Shown here: positions 56,101 through 64,000 of the stretch, one piece after another
Position numbering within the stretch: the first letter of the stretch is position 1
Layout: each line of letters starts with the position of its first letter
Source: Berghia stephanieae
Taxonomy: Eukaryota; Mollusca; Gastropoda; Nudibranchia; Aeolidiidae
DNA length: 64,000 nt
NCBI GenBank assembly: GCA_034508935.3
Contig: CM067453.1
Span: 24,224,939-24,288,938, forward strand
Reading direction: 5' to 3'
Position numbers and translations under genes: made by a program
The notes under the pieces: generated by a model
What the model was told of the DNA's origin: nothing
Seen by the model: the letters and a program-made list of their open reading frames with translations, nothing else
Database searches by the model: none

Positions 56101-59100
56101 AAATAATAATAAATAATAAATTTTACAGCAAGGTTAAGAGTCTGACAGCCTATTTTTTGTGCCTCACTCAAATTAATTTCATAAATTACAGGATGCTAGG
56201 ATTAAGCATAGATTGTACTCGACAGCATTCACCTACCTTCCTAGAGCAGCTCTTTTCAGACATTTACATCTGTACATGGAGTCTCCATACTTGAGAAGTT
56301 TAAGATGGTCCTTTGCACAGCTGGGATAGAAAAGCATTGGAAGTAAAGAAAATGAAAAAGGTGATTGAAATTTGTGTAAAAAAAAAATAATAATAATTTC
56401 CAAGAAAGACGAAGAATTGAAAAAGAAAGTCCTGGGACTATTCTTTTTTCTTTACTTTTTATTTTTTTGGTAACATTGGGAAATTATAGTAAACAATAAC
56501 AGCTGACTGTTCAATGAACATGATGATAAGTCGATCAAATCAATATTTATGACTCAAGTGTTGAATAAAATTTGAGAATTTTTTGCAATTAATATCAATA
56601 TCATATACATTTAGCTCACTTATCGTAGAATTCTTTCCTAATGTAAAGAGTGGAAAAGGATTAATATATAAATTTTACAAAATTGATTGTATTCAAAATA
56701 ATGAGAGGAACCACTAACTGGTATAGATTCAATGCAAATACTCCCACCTCATTTTCATACTCACTAACTGGAAGGTTGACACACAACCTCCATAATTAAA
56801 ATGATGGCATCTGTTTTCAATGGGATTTGAGGAAACAAATTTGAATTTTCAATAAAATCATCATGACATCTAAACAATCTCATTATACAAAAAAAGAAAC
56901 ATCTTCAAGGCAATTTTAAAGATCCTGCAAAATTTTATGACGATTGGTCGCATGGTTTTGGAGCCTCAGGGTTACAAAACATCCAATATGCCAAATATAT
57001 AATATAAGGTGGCAGAAATCAAAGGAGGCTGCAAGTTATCCCGAAAACAAGAAAAAGAAAAAGAAAAAAAGACACACAAATACACAAAAAAACAACAATA
57101 AATATGTTTCAGTGAATGACAAAATCAGTCGGATGGTAAAAGGTTTGAACTGAGATATTGCCGAGTTTAGTTAGAGGGTCAATCTTTATCAAAAATGAGT
57201 TCTTGTCATAAGTGATTAAATCAACCCTTTTTGTACATCTTCGGGAAATATCAAAGCTTAAATTCATTTCTAAATATTTTTTTACAGCTAGTCAAGTTGA
57301 AAAAGTATGAAATTTGAGAAAAGTTGCTGGATACCTTTCCCATACGTCTGATCATAACTTCATGAAAAATCACCCGATTTACTTCAAATAAAGATTAAAA
57401 TGGTATGTGGAGCATATCCTTCCAGAAAATGAAAAAAAAAAAATGTAAATCTAAAAAGTTCACCCTCCGACTGATTACGTCATGCACTGACACATATTCA
57501 GACCTGCCGACTACTATGAAAAATTCGTAAAAATATGACATTTTTGGCTTCAACAGCAGAAATAAATAGACATTTTTGATTCAATACAATGTGTTAAAAA
57601 AAGAAAACTTTGGTGCCACAAAGCATCTAATCAGGGTTTTGAAGGCATATTTAATACTGTTAGGGGTAAAATATTGATTTGTAAAGTTAATTATAATGAC
57701 TTTTAATTCTTCCCTCTGAAAACTACGAATTTTTAACATTTCAAGTTGGCAGGTCTGCATATTAAATTATAACCATGAAGGGACTCACTCATCAATAAGC
57801 TGTCTAGCCCTGTTGATTCCTCCCAGGGCCAGTTTGTAATGATCCTGGTTGTAAAGAACATTCATCAAGGTGCCATAGAAAGGATGCAAATCCTGAGGGA
57901 GAGAGAAAAAAAAGAGAGAGAGAATGTTAAACTCCGTGGAGTTCCTGATAACCAAGTGACAAAGCCTTCATTAACTCATAGCCTGACAAGTCTACTAAAA
58001 AGTTTTTTATTTTTTTAAAAACCTTTTAAATGAGCTCAAAGCGCTTAGGTCCCTAACCAACAACAACACGTACCTTGTAGAACAAGACATGACGCATGTT
58101 AGACGATACTACAATTTTTTCCGACAGACGTCAACAGCCCGGTACTCATTAACAGCGCCATATGTCCAGAAAAAATTGTAATATCGCCTGACAGGGGTCA
58201 CGTCCAATCCTAAATGTTAAGTTTTACTGTTGGGCAGGGACCCCTTGTAAAGCACATTGAGCATGTTTGGTGGATATTGCACTATATAAAAGCTCAATGT
58301 TAATCCAACCAATTACTTACTGTGATAATCGGAAACTCAGAGATGATCAGAGTCAGTTTGTCATGAAACGTTTGCTGGGCAAATTTCACTTTTCTCATGT
58401 AAAACTCTCGGATTCGAGATATTTTGTAATGCTTGTGGATGACAGTTGGTGTTTTACGCTGCGTCTTTGACAAAACTATATCCACGAAATCCTGAAAAAA
58501 AAAAAGAAAGAAAATTATCAAAATAATATTATAATCAGAAATATACAGGCTGGTATCCCAATAGGTCAACTGAAGAGAATACGAAAATTGTTTATTTCTT
58601 TATACTTTTAATTTTTTTAAATAAATAAAATTAAAATGGGCATTAGAAATGTTAGGGGAAATAATCCTCAATATCTCAAAATGGAAAAAAACAACGGCGT
58701 TACAGAAAAAAACAACGGCGTTACGCAGTTTTGTAAATCCACTCTTGAAGTAAATATGGATCAGTGTGGCTCGTCGTTACGGTCTGTGCTTCGTACCCTT
58801 TACTACTTTATTCATCCCCAAGTGCCCCAGGGGGAAATTTGTCTTTAACTTTAAGTAAGCTCTATTCCATGGGAAGACTGGAATAAGCCAGGCGTCAGCC
58901 GCAATGCAGTGCCACAAAGTGAGCTAAGGCGAGGTGACTTGCTCAACTCGAGGCCACACAACGAGGTGTGTAGTGGAACTGGAACTTCGTACCTTTTACT
59001 TTTACTTTTGGGTATGAAGCTAAGACCGTACCGCTGAGCCACATTGCTCCTTAGCACATTCACACAAATCTGAACTTAAACAACTTGGACATTTGTCGAG

Positions 59101-59336
59101 AATGAAGAAACAGGTTATGGGTATGATGAAGGTGATGGGAATGGTATGGGACTCGGGACACGAGAAAAGTATGAAAGAATGATGAGAAAGCAAGGTGTTG
59201 CATCAAGTTAGGCTAAGGAAAATGGGAACTGTTACATTACTTAATCACTGTCTGATAAATATAAATTGAAAGAAAACTCTTGTTTAAATACCTTGTAGGC
59301 TGGCACAGCTGTTATTTGTTTCACTATATGAGCCAT
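39170..59336 (-). CDS. GTPBP4: Nucleolar GTP-binding protein 1, NOG1/GTPBP4 (16 exons)
   Basis: OBG/NOG-family GTPase needed for nucleolar assembly of the 60S ribosomal subunit. Exons in transcript order: 59292-59336, 58321-58491, 57789-57892, 56237-56320, 55005-55157, 54458-54550, 53011-53268, 52016-52105, 50242-50352, 49063-49154, 46765-46816, 45989-46088, 44594-44703, 43285-43441, 41783-41908, 39170-39322. The conserved frame gives 633 aa (human 634). Exons 1-4 are the helical NOG1_N domain, exon 5 has G1 (GFPNVGKSS), exon 7 has G3 (DTPGILDHP) and G4 (NKID), and exons 15-16 have SRTPRDKSG and [11 protein letters not shown]. One base is missing from the conserved frame in exon 5 (near 55108), exon 10 (C5 run, 49133-49137) and exon 12 (C3 run, 46044-46046). 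These are either sequence errors or a damaged allele. In exon 10 a downstream AG (49150-49151) could bypass the gap. Confidence 0.95.
39768..39979. mobile_element. MITE family M4
   Basis: Ends AACTCACTCAACCCTA and TAGGATTGAGTGAGTT are inverted. A second copy lies at 42567-42786. Both have GAATAAAACTATCT and TACATGCTCATTTT inside. Confidence 0.65.
40061..41067. mobile_element. Non-autonomous TIR element, 7-bp TSD
   Basis: TAGGTACGGAAAACCC at the left pairs with GGGTTTGCCGTACCTA at the right. The direct repeat CTAACAC flanks it (40054-40060, 41068-41074). No transposase is present, and the frames inside match nothing known. It lies in NOG1 intron 15. Confidence 0.65.
41088..41770. repeat. (TGAA)n tract interrupted by family A
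   Basis: Imperfect GAAT/ATGA repeats occupy 41088-41193 and 41581-41770 on both sides of a family-A copy, so the retroposon landed in an existing microsatellite. Confidence 0.8.
41194..41580 (-). mobile_element. Family-A retroposon, 5'-truncated (NOG1 intron 15)
   Basis: The complement runs from the tail and GGCGCT-type hairpin to the region of the GGCTGG(T)AGGGAAACAGTC motif. The 5' third is absent. Sense to NOG1. Confidence 0.85.
42060..42295 (-). repeat. Family-E repeat, uninterrupted copy
   Basis: The complement aligns with 31025-31122 joined to 32018-32160, which dates the 31123-32008 insertion as younger than the repeat. Confidence 0.6.
42567..42786. mobile_element. MITE family M4, second copy
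   Basis: Left end AACTCACTCAACCCTA is preserved; the right end TAGGATTGTGTAAGTT is slightly diverged. Confidence 0.6.
42810..43114 (-). mobile_element. Family-A retroposon, 5'-truncated (NOG1 intron 14)
   Basis: 3' half only: tail, hairpin GGCACT..AGCGCC (one mismatch) and the ATTTGTAAACATTTGAGTGT block. Sense to NOG1. Confidence 0.82.
43638..44190 (-). mobile_element. Family-A retroposon, full length (NOG1 intron 13)
   Basis: Target duplication TTCCCCTTAA (43628-43637, 44191-44200). 553 bp, complete 5' start CTGGGTGGGG. Sense to NOG1. Confidence 0.9.
44370..44556. mobile_element. MITE family M2
   Basis: AGGTTGCCAATT and AATTGGCAACCT termini. Another copy lies at 48697-48889, and a left-end stub near 50668. 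Confidence 0.65.
44750..44910 (-). mobile_element. Family-D-like tRNA-headed SINE
   Basis: The complement has an A-box-like GCACCAGTATAAGATAAAG, a B-box-like AGTTTGATCCCGAG, and the GTGCCAGACAAAGC tail block also seen at 26790. Confidence 0.4.
45856..45953. repeat. (AAT)n microsatellite
   Basis: About 32 consecutive AAT units, in NOG1 intron 12 less than 40 bp from exon 12. Confidence 0.95.
46214..46300 (+). mobile_element. tRNA-like SINE head fragment
   Basis: Contains a good B box (GGTTCGAATCTC at 46239-46250) followed by a non-tRNA body ending in TCTTCTGGCGCTTTGAGC. Family unclear. Confidence 0.35.
46290..46605. mobile_element. Family-B SINE inverted pair
   Basis: A minus-strand copy (46301-46490) is followed at once by a plus-strand 3' half (46494-46605). 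The two share the tail and GCGCC..CTGTTAGG segments, so the transcript could fold into a hairpin over about 100 bp. Confidence 0.65.
46924..47816 (-). mobile_element. Family-A retroposon carrying a second retroposon (NOG1 intron 10)
   Basis: The complement is a full-length copy from CTGGGTGGGG to the tail, about 536 bp without its insert. It is interrupted at 47144-47487 by the related element A2. Sense to NOG1. Confidence 0.88.
47144..47487 (-). mobile_element. Family-A2 retroposon (related subfamily)
   Basis: 344 bp with the 13-bp target duplication TGAGACCACCTAT (47131-47143, 47488-47500). On the minus strand it begins TGCGGGTGGTTGG. In the middle it has GGGATATTTTTTTTTCTG, like family A. 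It ends in a hairpin GGTCTC..GAGACC whose loop (ATATAACCTCAATTGTGTTG) is nearly that of family A, before an ACAAACAGACAAACAG tail. Confidence 0.8.
48008..48329. mobile_element. MITE family M3, long copy
   Basis: CAGACCTGC at the left and GCAGGCAGCTCT at the right are eroded inverted ends. Inside are AAAAATTC..GAATTAC and CCTATATTGAGGACTTTGGA, shared with 24917-25165. Confidence 0.5.
48697..48889. mobile_element. MITE family M2, second copy
   Basis: GATGCCAATTT left end and AAATTGGCAACCTT right end. It aligns along its length with 44370-44556. Confidence 0.6.
49228..49424 (-). mobile_element. Family-B SINE, 5'-truncated
   Basis: The complement runs from the tail (TATAGCGCAATATCCACTAA) to the CACAGTACTCGGGTGTAAAA block. 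Very similar to 46310-46475. Confidence 0.7.
49797..50150. repeat. (GT)n/(GA)n microsatellite
   Basis: About 340 bp of nearly pure GA/AG with scattered interruptions, in NOG1 intron 9. It ends 90 bp from exon 9. Long open frames in every reading direction here are artefacts of the repeat. Confidence 0.97.
50600..51820. other. NOG1 intron 8, little recognised
   Basis: Contains a left-end stub of M2 (about 50668-50700), a G16 run (50817-50832) and a C run (51713-51729). The rest is unique-looking AT-rich sequence without coding signal. Confidence 0.4.
51822..51950 (-). mobile_element. Family-D SINE with long poly-C at its head
   Basis: Complement: poly-G (about 29 bases), GTCCCGACAGC then TCAGCTGGTAGAGCATTTGC (A box), then GGTTGATTCTG (B box). 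The element begins with the G run, as does the copy at 1078. Confidence 0.6.
52286..52443. mobile_element. MITE family M1
   Basis: ACATGTACATATACATGCAG and CTGCAAATAAGTGCATG ends, with an inner inverted pair ATTGTTGTAATGGA / TCCAATACAACAATGA, so the element is largely self-complementary. Related copies lie at 59708 and 62970. Confidence 0.65.
52783..53053 (-). repeat. Tandem duplication of the NOG1 exon 7 donor region
   Basis: Two diverged units, 52783-52915 and 52916-53053. The second includes the last 43 bases of exon 7 and its intron start. The first holds the matching exon-like piece (52865-52915), which still reads [15 protein letters not shown] on the minus strand and ends AGG before GTTGTC. 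No acceptor precedes the copy, so it is not a usable exon by itself. Confidence 0.8.
53278..53735 (-). mobile_element. Family-A copy abutting the exon 7 acceptor
   Basis: The complement starts CTGGGTGGGG at 53735 and ends at TTTTTACTATCCC, lacking the 3' hairpin and tail. It stops 9 bases from NOG1 exon 7 (53268). Sense to NOG1. Confidence 0.85.
53736..54065 (-). mobile_element. Older, degraded family-A copy
   Basis: Contains eroded GAGTGTATTCCTCTTACTGG, ATCCTCTCTCTG and TAGGGAGG-type blocks in complement, directly next to the previous copy. Sense to NOG1. Confidence 0.6.
55223..55757 (-). mobile_element. Family-A retroposon, full length (NOG1 intron 4)
   Basis: Target duplication CAAGAATCTGA (55212-55222, 55758-55768). 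All stem-loops are present. 535 bp, sense to NOG1. Confidence 0.92.
57126..57473. mobile_element. MITE family M5
   Basis: CAGTCGGATGG and its partner CCCTCCGACTG mark the ends of a 348-bp non-coding element in NOG1 intron 3. Only one copy was seen here. Confidence 0.45.
57503..57757. mobile_element. MITE family M3, best-preserved copy
   Basis: Left CAGACCTGCCGACTACTATG and right CAAGTTGGCAGGTCTG are inverted. Inner arms AAAAATTCGTA and TACGAATTTTT also pair. Confidence 0.7.
58022..58300. mobile_element. Family-B SINE inverted pair (NOG1 intron 2)
   Basis: A minus-strand part (58022-58157) joins a plus-strand part (58158-58300). Both contain the CGATATTAC/GTAATATCGCC segment. The second ends 20 bp before exon 2's donor. 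Confidence 0.65.
58797..59048 (-). mobile_element. Family-C SINE
   Basis: Complement head ATGTGGCTCAGCGGTACGG (A box), then the TATTCCAGTCTTCCCATGG body and the tail GGGGATGAATAAAG. Confidence 0.68.
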
Positions 59337-59707
59337 TTTGTTTCTATAAAGTTCTTTACTTTTTCATCACCTCATCAATCTTCGCTCCGCCACCTTACTT
59401 TCGTTTTGGCCTAAAAAGGAAGATCCTCGTGGACAAGAAGGGGACAGTTCAGAGTTTTTGTTGTTTCTTCTAATAAAAGAGCTTCTAATCTGGGCCTTCT
59501 TACTTCTCTTTTTCGTCTGTTTGTTTTGTTTGTTTTTGTTTCTGTTCTGTTTTGTTTTGTTTTTTTTTTTTTTTTTGTTTTTGTTTTTATTTGTTTTTGT
59601 TCTTTGATAGTTTGCTGAATTTATTTGTTCTGTTTGGGGCGGGGGGGGGGGGGGATTCTTTAATTTCATTTGGAATTTTTCGTGCCTTGTATTACATTCA
59701 TTTGTTC

Positions 59708-59821
59708 CGACGTGTAAATATATGCATGTCTGACATCCGAACGCAATTATGGGCCTAGTTTAACGTTGTAATGGACCATATTCTGCGTCAATTAATCAGA
59801 CCTGCAAACAAGTGCACGTCG
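59708..59821. mobile_element. MITE family M1, short copy
   Basis: 114 bp bounded by CGACGTG and CACGTCG. Shares ATGGGCCTAGTTTAA and ATCAGACCTGCAAA with 52286-52443. Confidence 0.65.
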
Positions 59822-60596
59822 ATCAGTTCAGATACAAATTCCGATTCAGACGTGTATATTTGCCTTTCAGGGTTGTTTTTTTTTTTTTTGTTTTTAATTG
59901 CAATTATTTTCTAAATTCTTGTTTGTTTTTTGTTTTTTTGTTGTTTTTGTTGGGTTTTTTTGTTATGTTATTATTTTTTTTATTCGTTATTTTTCATATC
60001 TATCTACTCCCCTCTGTTATTTTGTCGATTAATTGTTTAAAATTATGACCGCATGGAGTCGGGGTGTTTGATCGGGAAGAAAATACAATCTTTTATAGTA
60101 TAGCGTAATATCCATCAAACGTATTCATAGCATGGCCTACTATAGTTACGTCATGGTTCATAGCCAAGGCTAACTGTTTGCCCTGTTCATGGCGTTTTAC
60201 AAGTGGTCCAAACATCGTCTGCTAATAGTACCTATAAGAGGTCGCTGGATCCAAAGCAAACAGTAATATTTAACATGCAGGTAGTGACATGACAAATTGA
60301 ATTGGTTGACAATTTTATTTGATAAGTCCCACGCCCCCCCCCCCCCCCCACACACACACACACACACTCCCAGACTACTAGGTCCTGTGTTATCTATGCC
60401 CCCCCCCCCCTTTCCGCCCCCTTTTATTTCTATCGCGCCAAGACAAAAAAGGTATCCATTATTGATTCAGGTGTATATAAATAAATAAATAAATAAAATA
60501 AAAATAAATATGAACATTTATATAGAGGGAACGAATTTGATGTCACGCAGCTCTTTGCTATTGTGTTTATACAGCCATTAAAATTCATAAATAGAT
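59822..60596. other. Low-complexity T/G-rich and C-rich flank
   Basis: Poly-T and TTTG runs to about 59990. An eroded minus-strand family-B piece lies near 60094-60300 (TATCCATCAAACGTATTCATAG, GGCGTTTTACAAG). C runs and (CA)n occupy 60331-60366. No gene seen. Confidence 0.45.
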
Positions 60597-60806
60597 TAAA
60601 AATAAAATTCCCTTTATTCATCCCCATGGGGGAATTTTCTTTAGGGTTTATTCCAAGGGAAGACTGGAATAACCCAGGCGTCAGCCGCTGTGCATCGTTG
60701 CAAAGTGAGCTAGGGCGAGGTGACAGCGCGGCGGGTAATCGAACTCGGTACCTTTCAGGTACGAAGCAAAGACTGTACCACTGAGCCACGCTATCCCTAT
60801 ATTATT
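60597..60806 (-). mobile_element. Family-C SINE, full length
   Basis: Complement head GCGTGGCTCAGTGGTACAGT (A box) and GAGTTCGATTACCC (B box). Body with TTATTCCAGTCTTCCC, tail AAGGGAATTTTATTTTT. Confidence 0.75.
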
Positions 60807-61009
60807 GGTTCTCACCACAGGTTAGTGTCTGTGGTTCTCACTAAACTCTACCAATCAGACCGTAAACGCTCGAGCTCACACATAATAGTTTTGGGTGTCG
60901 GTACTTACATGATATCTGGCAGGTGGGTTTTGTGAGTATTTCACTTGAACGCATAGCATGATCAATAGCATCACGGATTTAACAATGATTAATGCCTTTT
61001 ATAATGTTT

Positions 61010-61990
61010 CAAGTCTGTTTCACAAAACAGACGCAGTTCGAAAGTAACATCGGGACCCCCCAAGGAGATAGTCTGAGCCCGATTCTGTTCACAATATACT
61101 TAGAACACGCTCTGAAAGAAGTTCGAAAAGTCATTCCAAAACCAACGACTCATATTGAGAATGCAATCCCTAGAGAAATCGCCTATGCAGATGATGTTGA
61201 TTTTATTGGATCAACACCAGCAAATATAGACATCATACAAAATACCCTCATGAAATATAACCTCCAAGTCAATGCCAATAAAACCGAATTTACAACAATA
61301 TCGAGGAACAAAGAGGAATGGAAAAGAACAAAGAAAGTCGGCTCACTAATTGGAGACACCGAGGATGTACAAAGACGAAAACAGCTATCAAACGCCGCAC
61401 TCAGTAAACTCACCAATGTATGGATTAGAGGTGACAAAACAAAGAGAAAAACCAAACTGAAACTGTACCGTACTCTTGTAAAACCGGTACTTCTGTATAA
61501 CTGCGGCACTTGGGCGTTGACAAAATCCGAAGAGGAACATCTGGATGCCTTCCATCGCAAACAGCTAAGAAGGGTACTGGACATCAAATACCCAAAAAAG
61601 ATCTCAAATGAATCACTCTATAAGATCACAAAAGAAAGACCAATCTCCCTTGACATTTTACAACAACGATGGCAACTTTTCGGTCACATACTACGCAAGG
61701 ACAAAAACATACCAGCTAACCAAGCCATGTCGGGATACTTCCAAAAACACGGGAACCTTTTCAGAGGAAGACCGATCACAACACTCCCTGTGATCCTAAA
61801 CAAAAACCTCACAACACTTGGACAAAGCATTAGTCTCATAACGGCAGGGGACCTTGAAAATCTGAGAACCCTAGCAGAGGACCGGCAATATTGGAGACAC
61901 CTCACACAGGAAATACTGGAAACAGCCAAGGCGACCCGATCTTTCGGTCGAGACGCGAAAGGCATCTAAGTCAAGTAAGTCAAGTCATAA
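61010..61990 (+). mobile_element. 5'-truncated non-LTR retrotransposon (LINE), reverse transcriptase C-terminal part
   Basis: An open frame to 61969 carries RT motif 4 (GTPQGDSLSPILF) and the catalytic motif 5 (YADDVDFI), then thumb and C-terminal region (LLYNCGTWALTKSEEEHLDAF, LRRVLDI, RWQLFGHILR). The fingers, part of the palm and any endonuclease upstream are gone, so it is 5'-truncated as usual for target-primed insertions. The 3' end is an (AAGTC)-type repeat just after the stop. The frame is intact over about 320 codons, suggesting a fairly recent insertion. Clade not assigned. Confidence 0.88.
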
Positions 61991-62042
61991 TGTTTCACTT
62001 AATCCCCGCAACCCTTAATAAGGAACTACGATTATAATTATA

Positions 62043-62332
62043 ATTGAGCTTTTATATAGCGCAATATCCACTAAACGTACTCAACGCGCTTTACAAGGGG
62101 TCCCTGGCCAACAGCAACATGCAACATGTAGAACGTGACATGACGCTTGTTATGCGATATTACAAATTACAACGCTATAAACGGCTAGGTACTCATTTTA
62201 CACCTGATTACGGTGAGAGAATGCGAGTAAAGACCCTTTTCCAAGGACTCAACTATGCGCCGGGCGAGGCTCGAACCCAGGTACTTCCGATCCGAAAGCA
62301 AGTGTCATACCACAAGACCACATAGCCGCACA
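62043..62332 (-). mobile_element. Family-B SINE, full length, best reference copy
   Basis: The complement has the head TGTGCGGCTATGTGGTCTTG, a B box (GGGTTCGAGCC) and a body to the tail CTATATAAAAGCTC. A good template for the family. Confidence 0.82.
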
Positions 62333-62466
62333 ATCTTCTATGACCTTTGATAGGAAACGGAACAGTGACAAAGTCATTTCTCAAATGTAAAGAAAGTAAC
62401 ACAAGCATATTTTTTATTTATTTTTTTTTTTTTTTGTAAAACCAAAAAAAACCCCAAACCAACAAC

Positions 62467-62503
<37 letters not shown>

Positions 62504-62507
62504 CTTG

Positions 62508-62697
62508 ACCTTTTTGTACTGCTCAATATTCACTAAACGTGATCAAAGCGATTTACAGAGGGTTCCGAACCAACATCAACTTAATTTTGCACATGAGTAC
62601 GGTGACAAAATAAATGTGAGTAGAGAGCCTTTTTTCAATGACTCAGCAATGTGCCGCCAGGACCCTCCGGTCTGAATGCGAGTGTCATACCACAAAA

Positions 62698-62702
<5 letters not shown>
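62508..62702 (-). mobile_element. Family-B SINE, diverged
   Basis: Tail, part of body and head in complement. A (CA)n tract (62470-62500) precedes it and a (TA)n tract replaces the head's outer end. Confidence 0.55.

Positions 62703-62778
<76 letters not shown>
62701..62778. repeat. (TA)n microsatellite
   Basis: 39 nearly perfect TA units. Confidence 0.97.
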
Positions 62779-62781
<3 letters not shown>

Positions 62782-62969
62782 CAATGTTTACTCAATTTTA
62801 TCTAATTTTCAGCATTAATAAAAATCACTCCGATATTATATTAAATATGTATAATAACGCTTGTGGGCCTTATATATTAGCAAACTAGGCTAGTTCACGC
62901 CGGGGTTCCATTATTTATAAATAGTGACCAATCATTTGTCTCATAATGGTGATATGTCCAAGTGGATCT

Positions 62970-63144
62970 GACATGCACTTATTTGCGAGTCTGATAACCC
63001 AATTTATTATGGGCTCATTGTTGTAACGGAAATCTAAAAAAAAAAAAAAAAAAAAAAATGACGCAAAAAATTGTCCATTGCAACAATGTTAAACTAGGTA
63101 TCTAATTGCGTTCGGATGTCAGACCTGCATATATGTACACGTCG
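62970..63144. mobile_element. MITE family M1, third copy
   Basis: GCACTTATTTGCGAGTCTGA left and CAGACCTGCATATATGTACA right. Inner arms ATTGTTGTAACGG and CCATTGCAACAATG pair. A poly-A run sits at the centre. Confidence 0.65.
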
Positions 63145-63654
63145 GCTGGACCCAATTGGATTCAATAGTCTGATGTCACGTCACCCAGCAACGGCGGCCA
63201 TCTTGGTTCTAAACAAAGAAAATCGGTACTTTTTATTCTTCATGCTGCCTAGAACTTTTCTTATGTCTTGTGATCATAATGTGTAAACGTTAAAACATGA
63301 TCAGAGTTATATTGGGTTTTTTTTTTATCCTCTGGAAACGCTTTTATGCTCGTGGGAGAAATATTTCATACGGGCGTCCGCCATTGTTTAGAGCCAGTGT
63401 TACTAAGTTACCATGCGTCATTAGGAAGGAAGTGACGTTATGACTGTTGAATCCTATTACTAAAACTTATTTAAACTTAAAGCTATGTGTTAAAATAGAT
63501 GCCTTCATTGAAAACAGTAAGTTTTGTTTATTGATCTTCAAAAAAATCAGTGTAACACGAAGGAAGTATCATATCATTTTTTTTTATTTCCTGCGATGGA
63601 GGAGGGGATAGCAAACAACCAGGGCACTGGTGGAGGGCCGTTTTCATTGATTGA
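63145..63654. other. GC-richer stretch with possible inverted ends
   Basis: Contains GGCGGCCATCTTGG (63192-63205, YY1-like) and GTCCGCCATTGTTT (63376-63389). CAATAGTC..GTCACGTCA near 63161 and GTGACGTTATGACTGTTG near 63432 are loosely inverted, so this may be a small TIR element instead of a promoter. Not resolved. Confidence 0.25.
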
Positions 63655-63662
63655 ATTGAGAG

Positions 63663-63738
<76 letters not shown>

Positions 63739-63745
63739 GAGAGAG
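63655..63745. repeat. (GA)n microsatellite
   Basis: About 90 bp of GA repeat. A C16 run lies at about 63807-63822. Frames crossing it are artefacts. Confidence 0.95.
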
Positions 63746-64000
63746 AGTATCAAGTTGGGATCAAGGGTTTTCCCCATAGGAGCTGTTTCCCCTCCCCCAC
63801 CCCTCCCCCCCCCCCCCCCCCCCTTTTGTGACATCAACACACTGCCAACAAAATTGAAATAAACCACGTCGAGTAAACACTGAGCACGGCGTCAATAAGA
63901 AGCATGGAAAACATGAAACGAATAATACGATACAAAATTAAGAATAACGACTTTCTACTTTCTTTCTCTGAATCCGGTTTCCTGTTTTACTAACCAATCA

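Noticed and set aside
61183-61587. 134-codon minus-strand frame
   Set aside because: Shadow of the LINE reverse-transcriptase frame, which has the GTPQGDSLSP and YADD motifs on the plus strand.

Overview
The window is a metazoan nuclear locus. It is AT-rich, has two intron-rich housekeeping genes with GT-AG introns, and is loaded with SINE-like repeats, DNA transposons and one young LTR element. The LTR element has a Gmr1-like domain order (integrase before reverse transcriptase), a type known from deuterostomes. With the AT-rich, repeat-laden introns this suggests a marine invertebrate deuterostome, but the species cannot be named from the sequence.

Layout. The + strand carries a complete 17-exon MCM6 gene (coding 815-30709, 819 aa, frame intact). 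A tight cluster of two E2F sites, an E-box and a CCAAT box lies about 190 bp upstream of its ATG. About 8.5 kb of intergenic DNA follows (30710-39169), holding a dead pogo/Tigger transposon, a TIR element and scrambled repeats. The - strand carries a 16-exon NOG1/GTPBP4 gene (ATG at 59336, stop at 39170), convergent with MCM6. All its exons and splice phases are present, but three places lack one base relative to the conserved frame. From 59337 to 64000 there are SINEs, a 5'-truncated LINE and simple repeats. The two genes act in unrelated processes: MCM6 is a subunit of the MCM2-7 replicative helicase, and NOG1 is a GTPase of 60S ribosome assembly.

Repeats. Family A is a retroposon of about 525 bp that starts CTGGGTGGGG, contains three stem-loops and ends in an A-rich tail, with 10-13 bp target-site duplications (TSDs). 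All nine larger copies in MCM6 introns are on +, and all seven in NOG1 introns are on -, so every one is sense to its host gene. Copies between the genes are mixed. Family B is a tRNA-derived SINE present in both orientations. Families C, D and F are further tRNA-headed SINEs. M1-M5 are small inverted-repeat elements (MITEs). MCM6 intron 7 is 12 kb long because one family-A copy was invaded by a 6.9-kb LTR element and then, 20 bp away, by a 3.9-kb Chapaev-like DNA transposon.

The strongest candidate for something undescribed is family A: its orientation bias, and a second subfamily inside one copy whose 3' hairpin keeps its loop while the stem is replaced by a different complementary pair.
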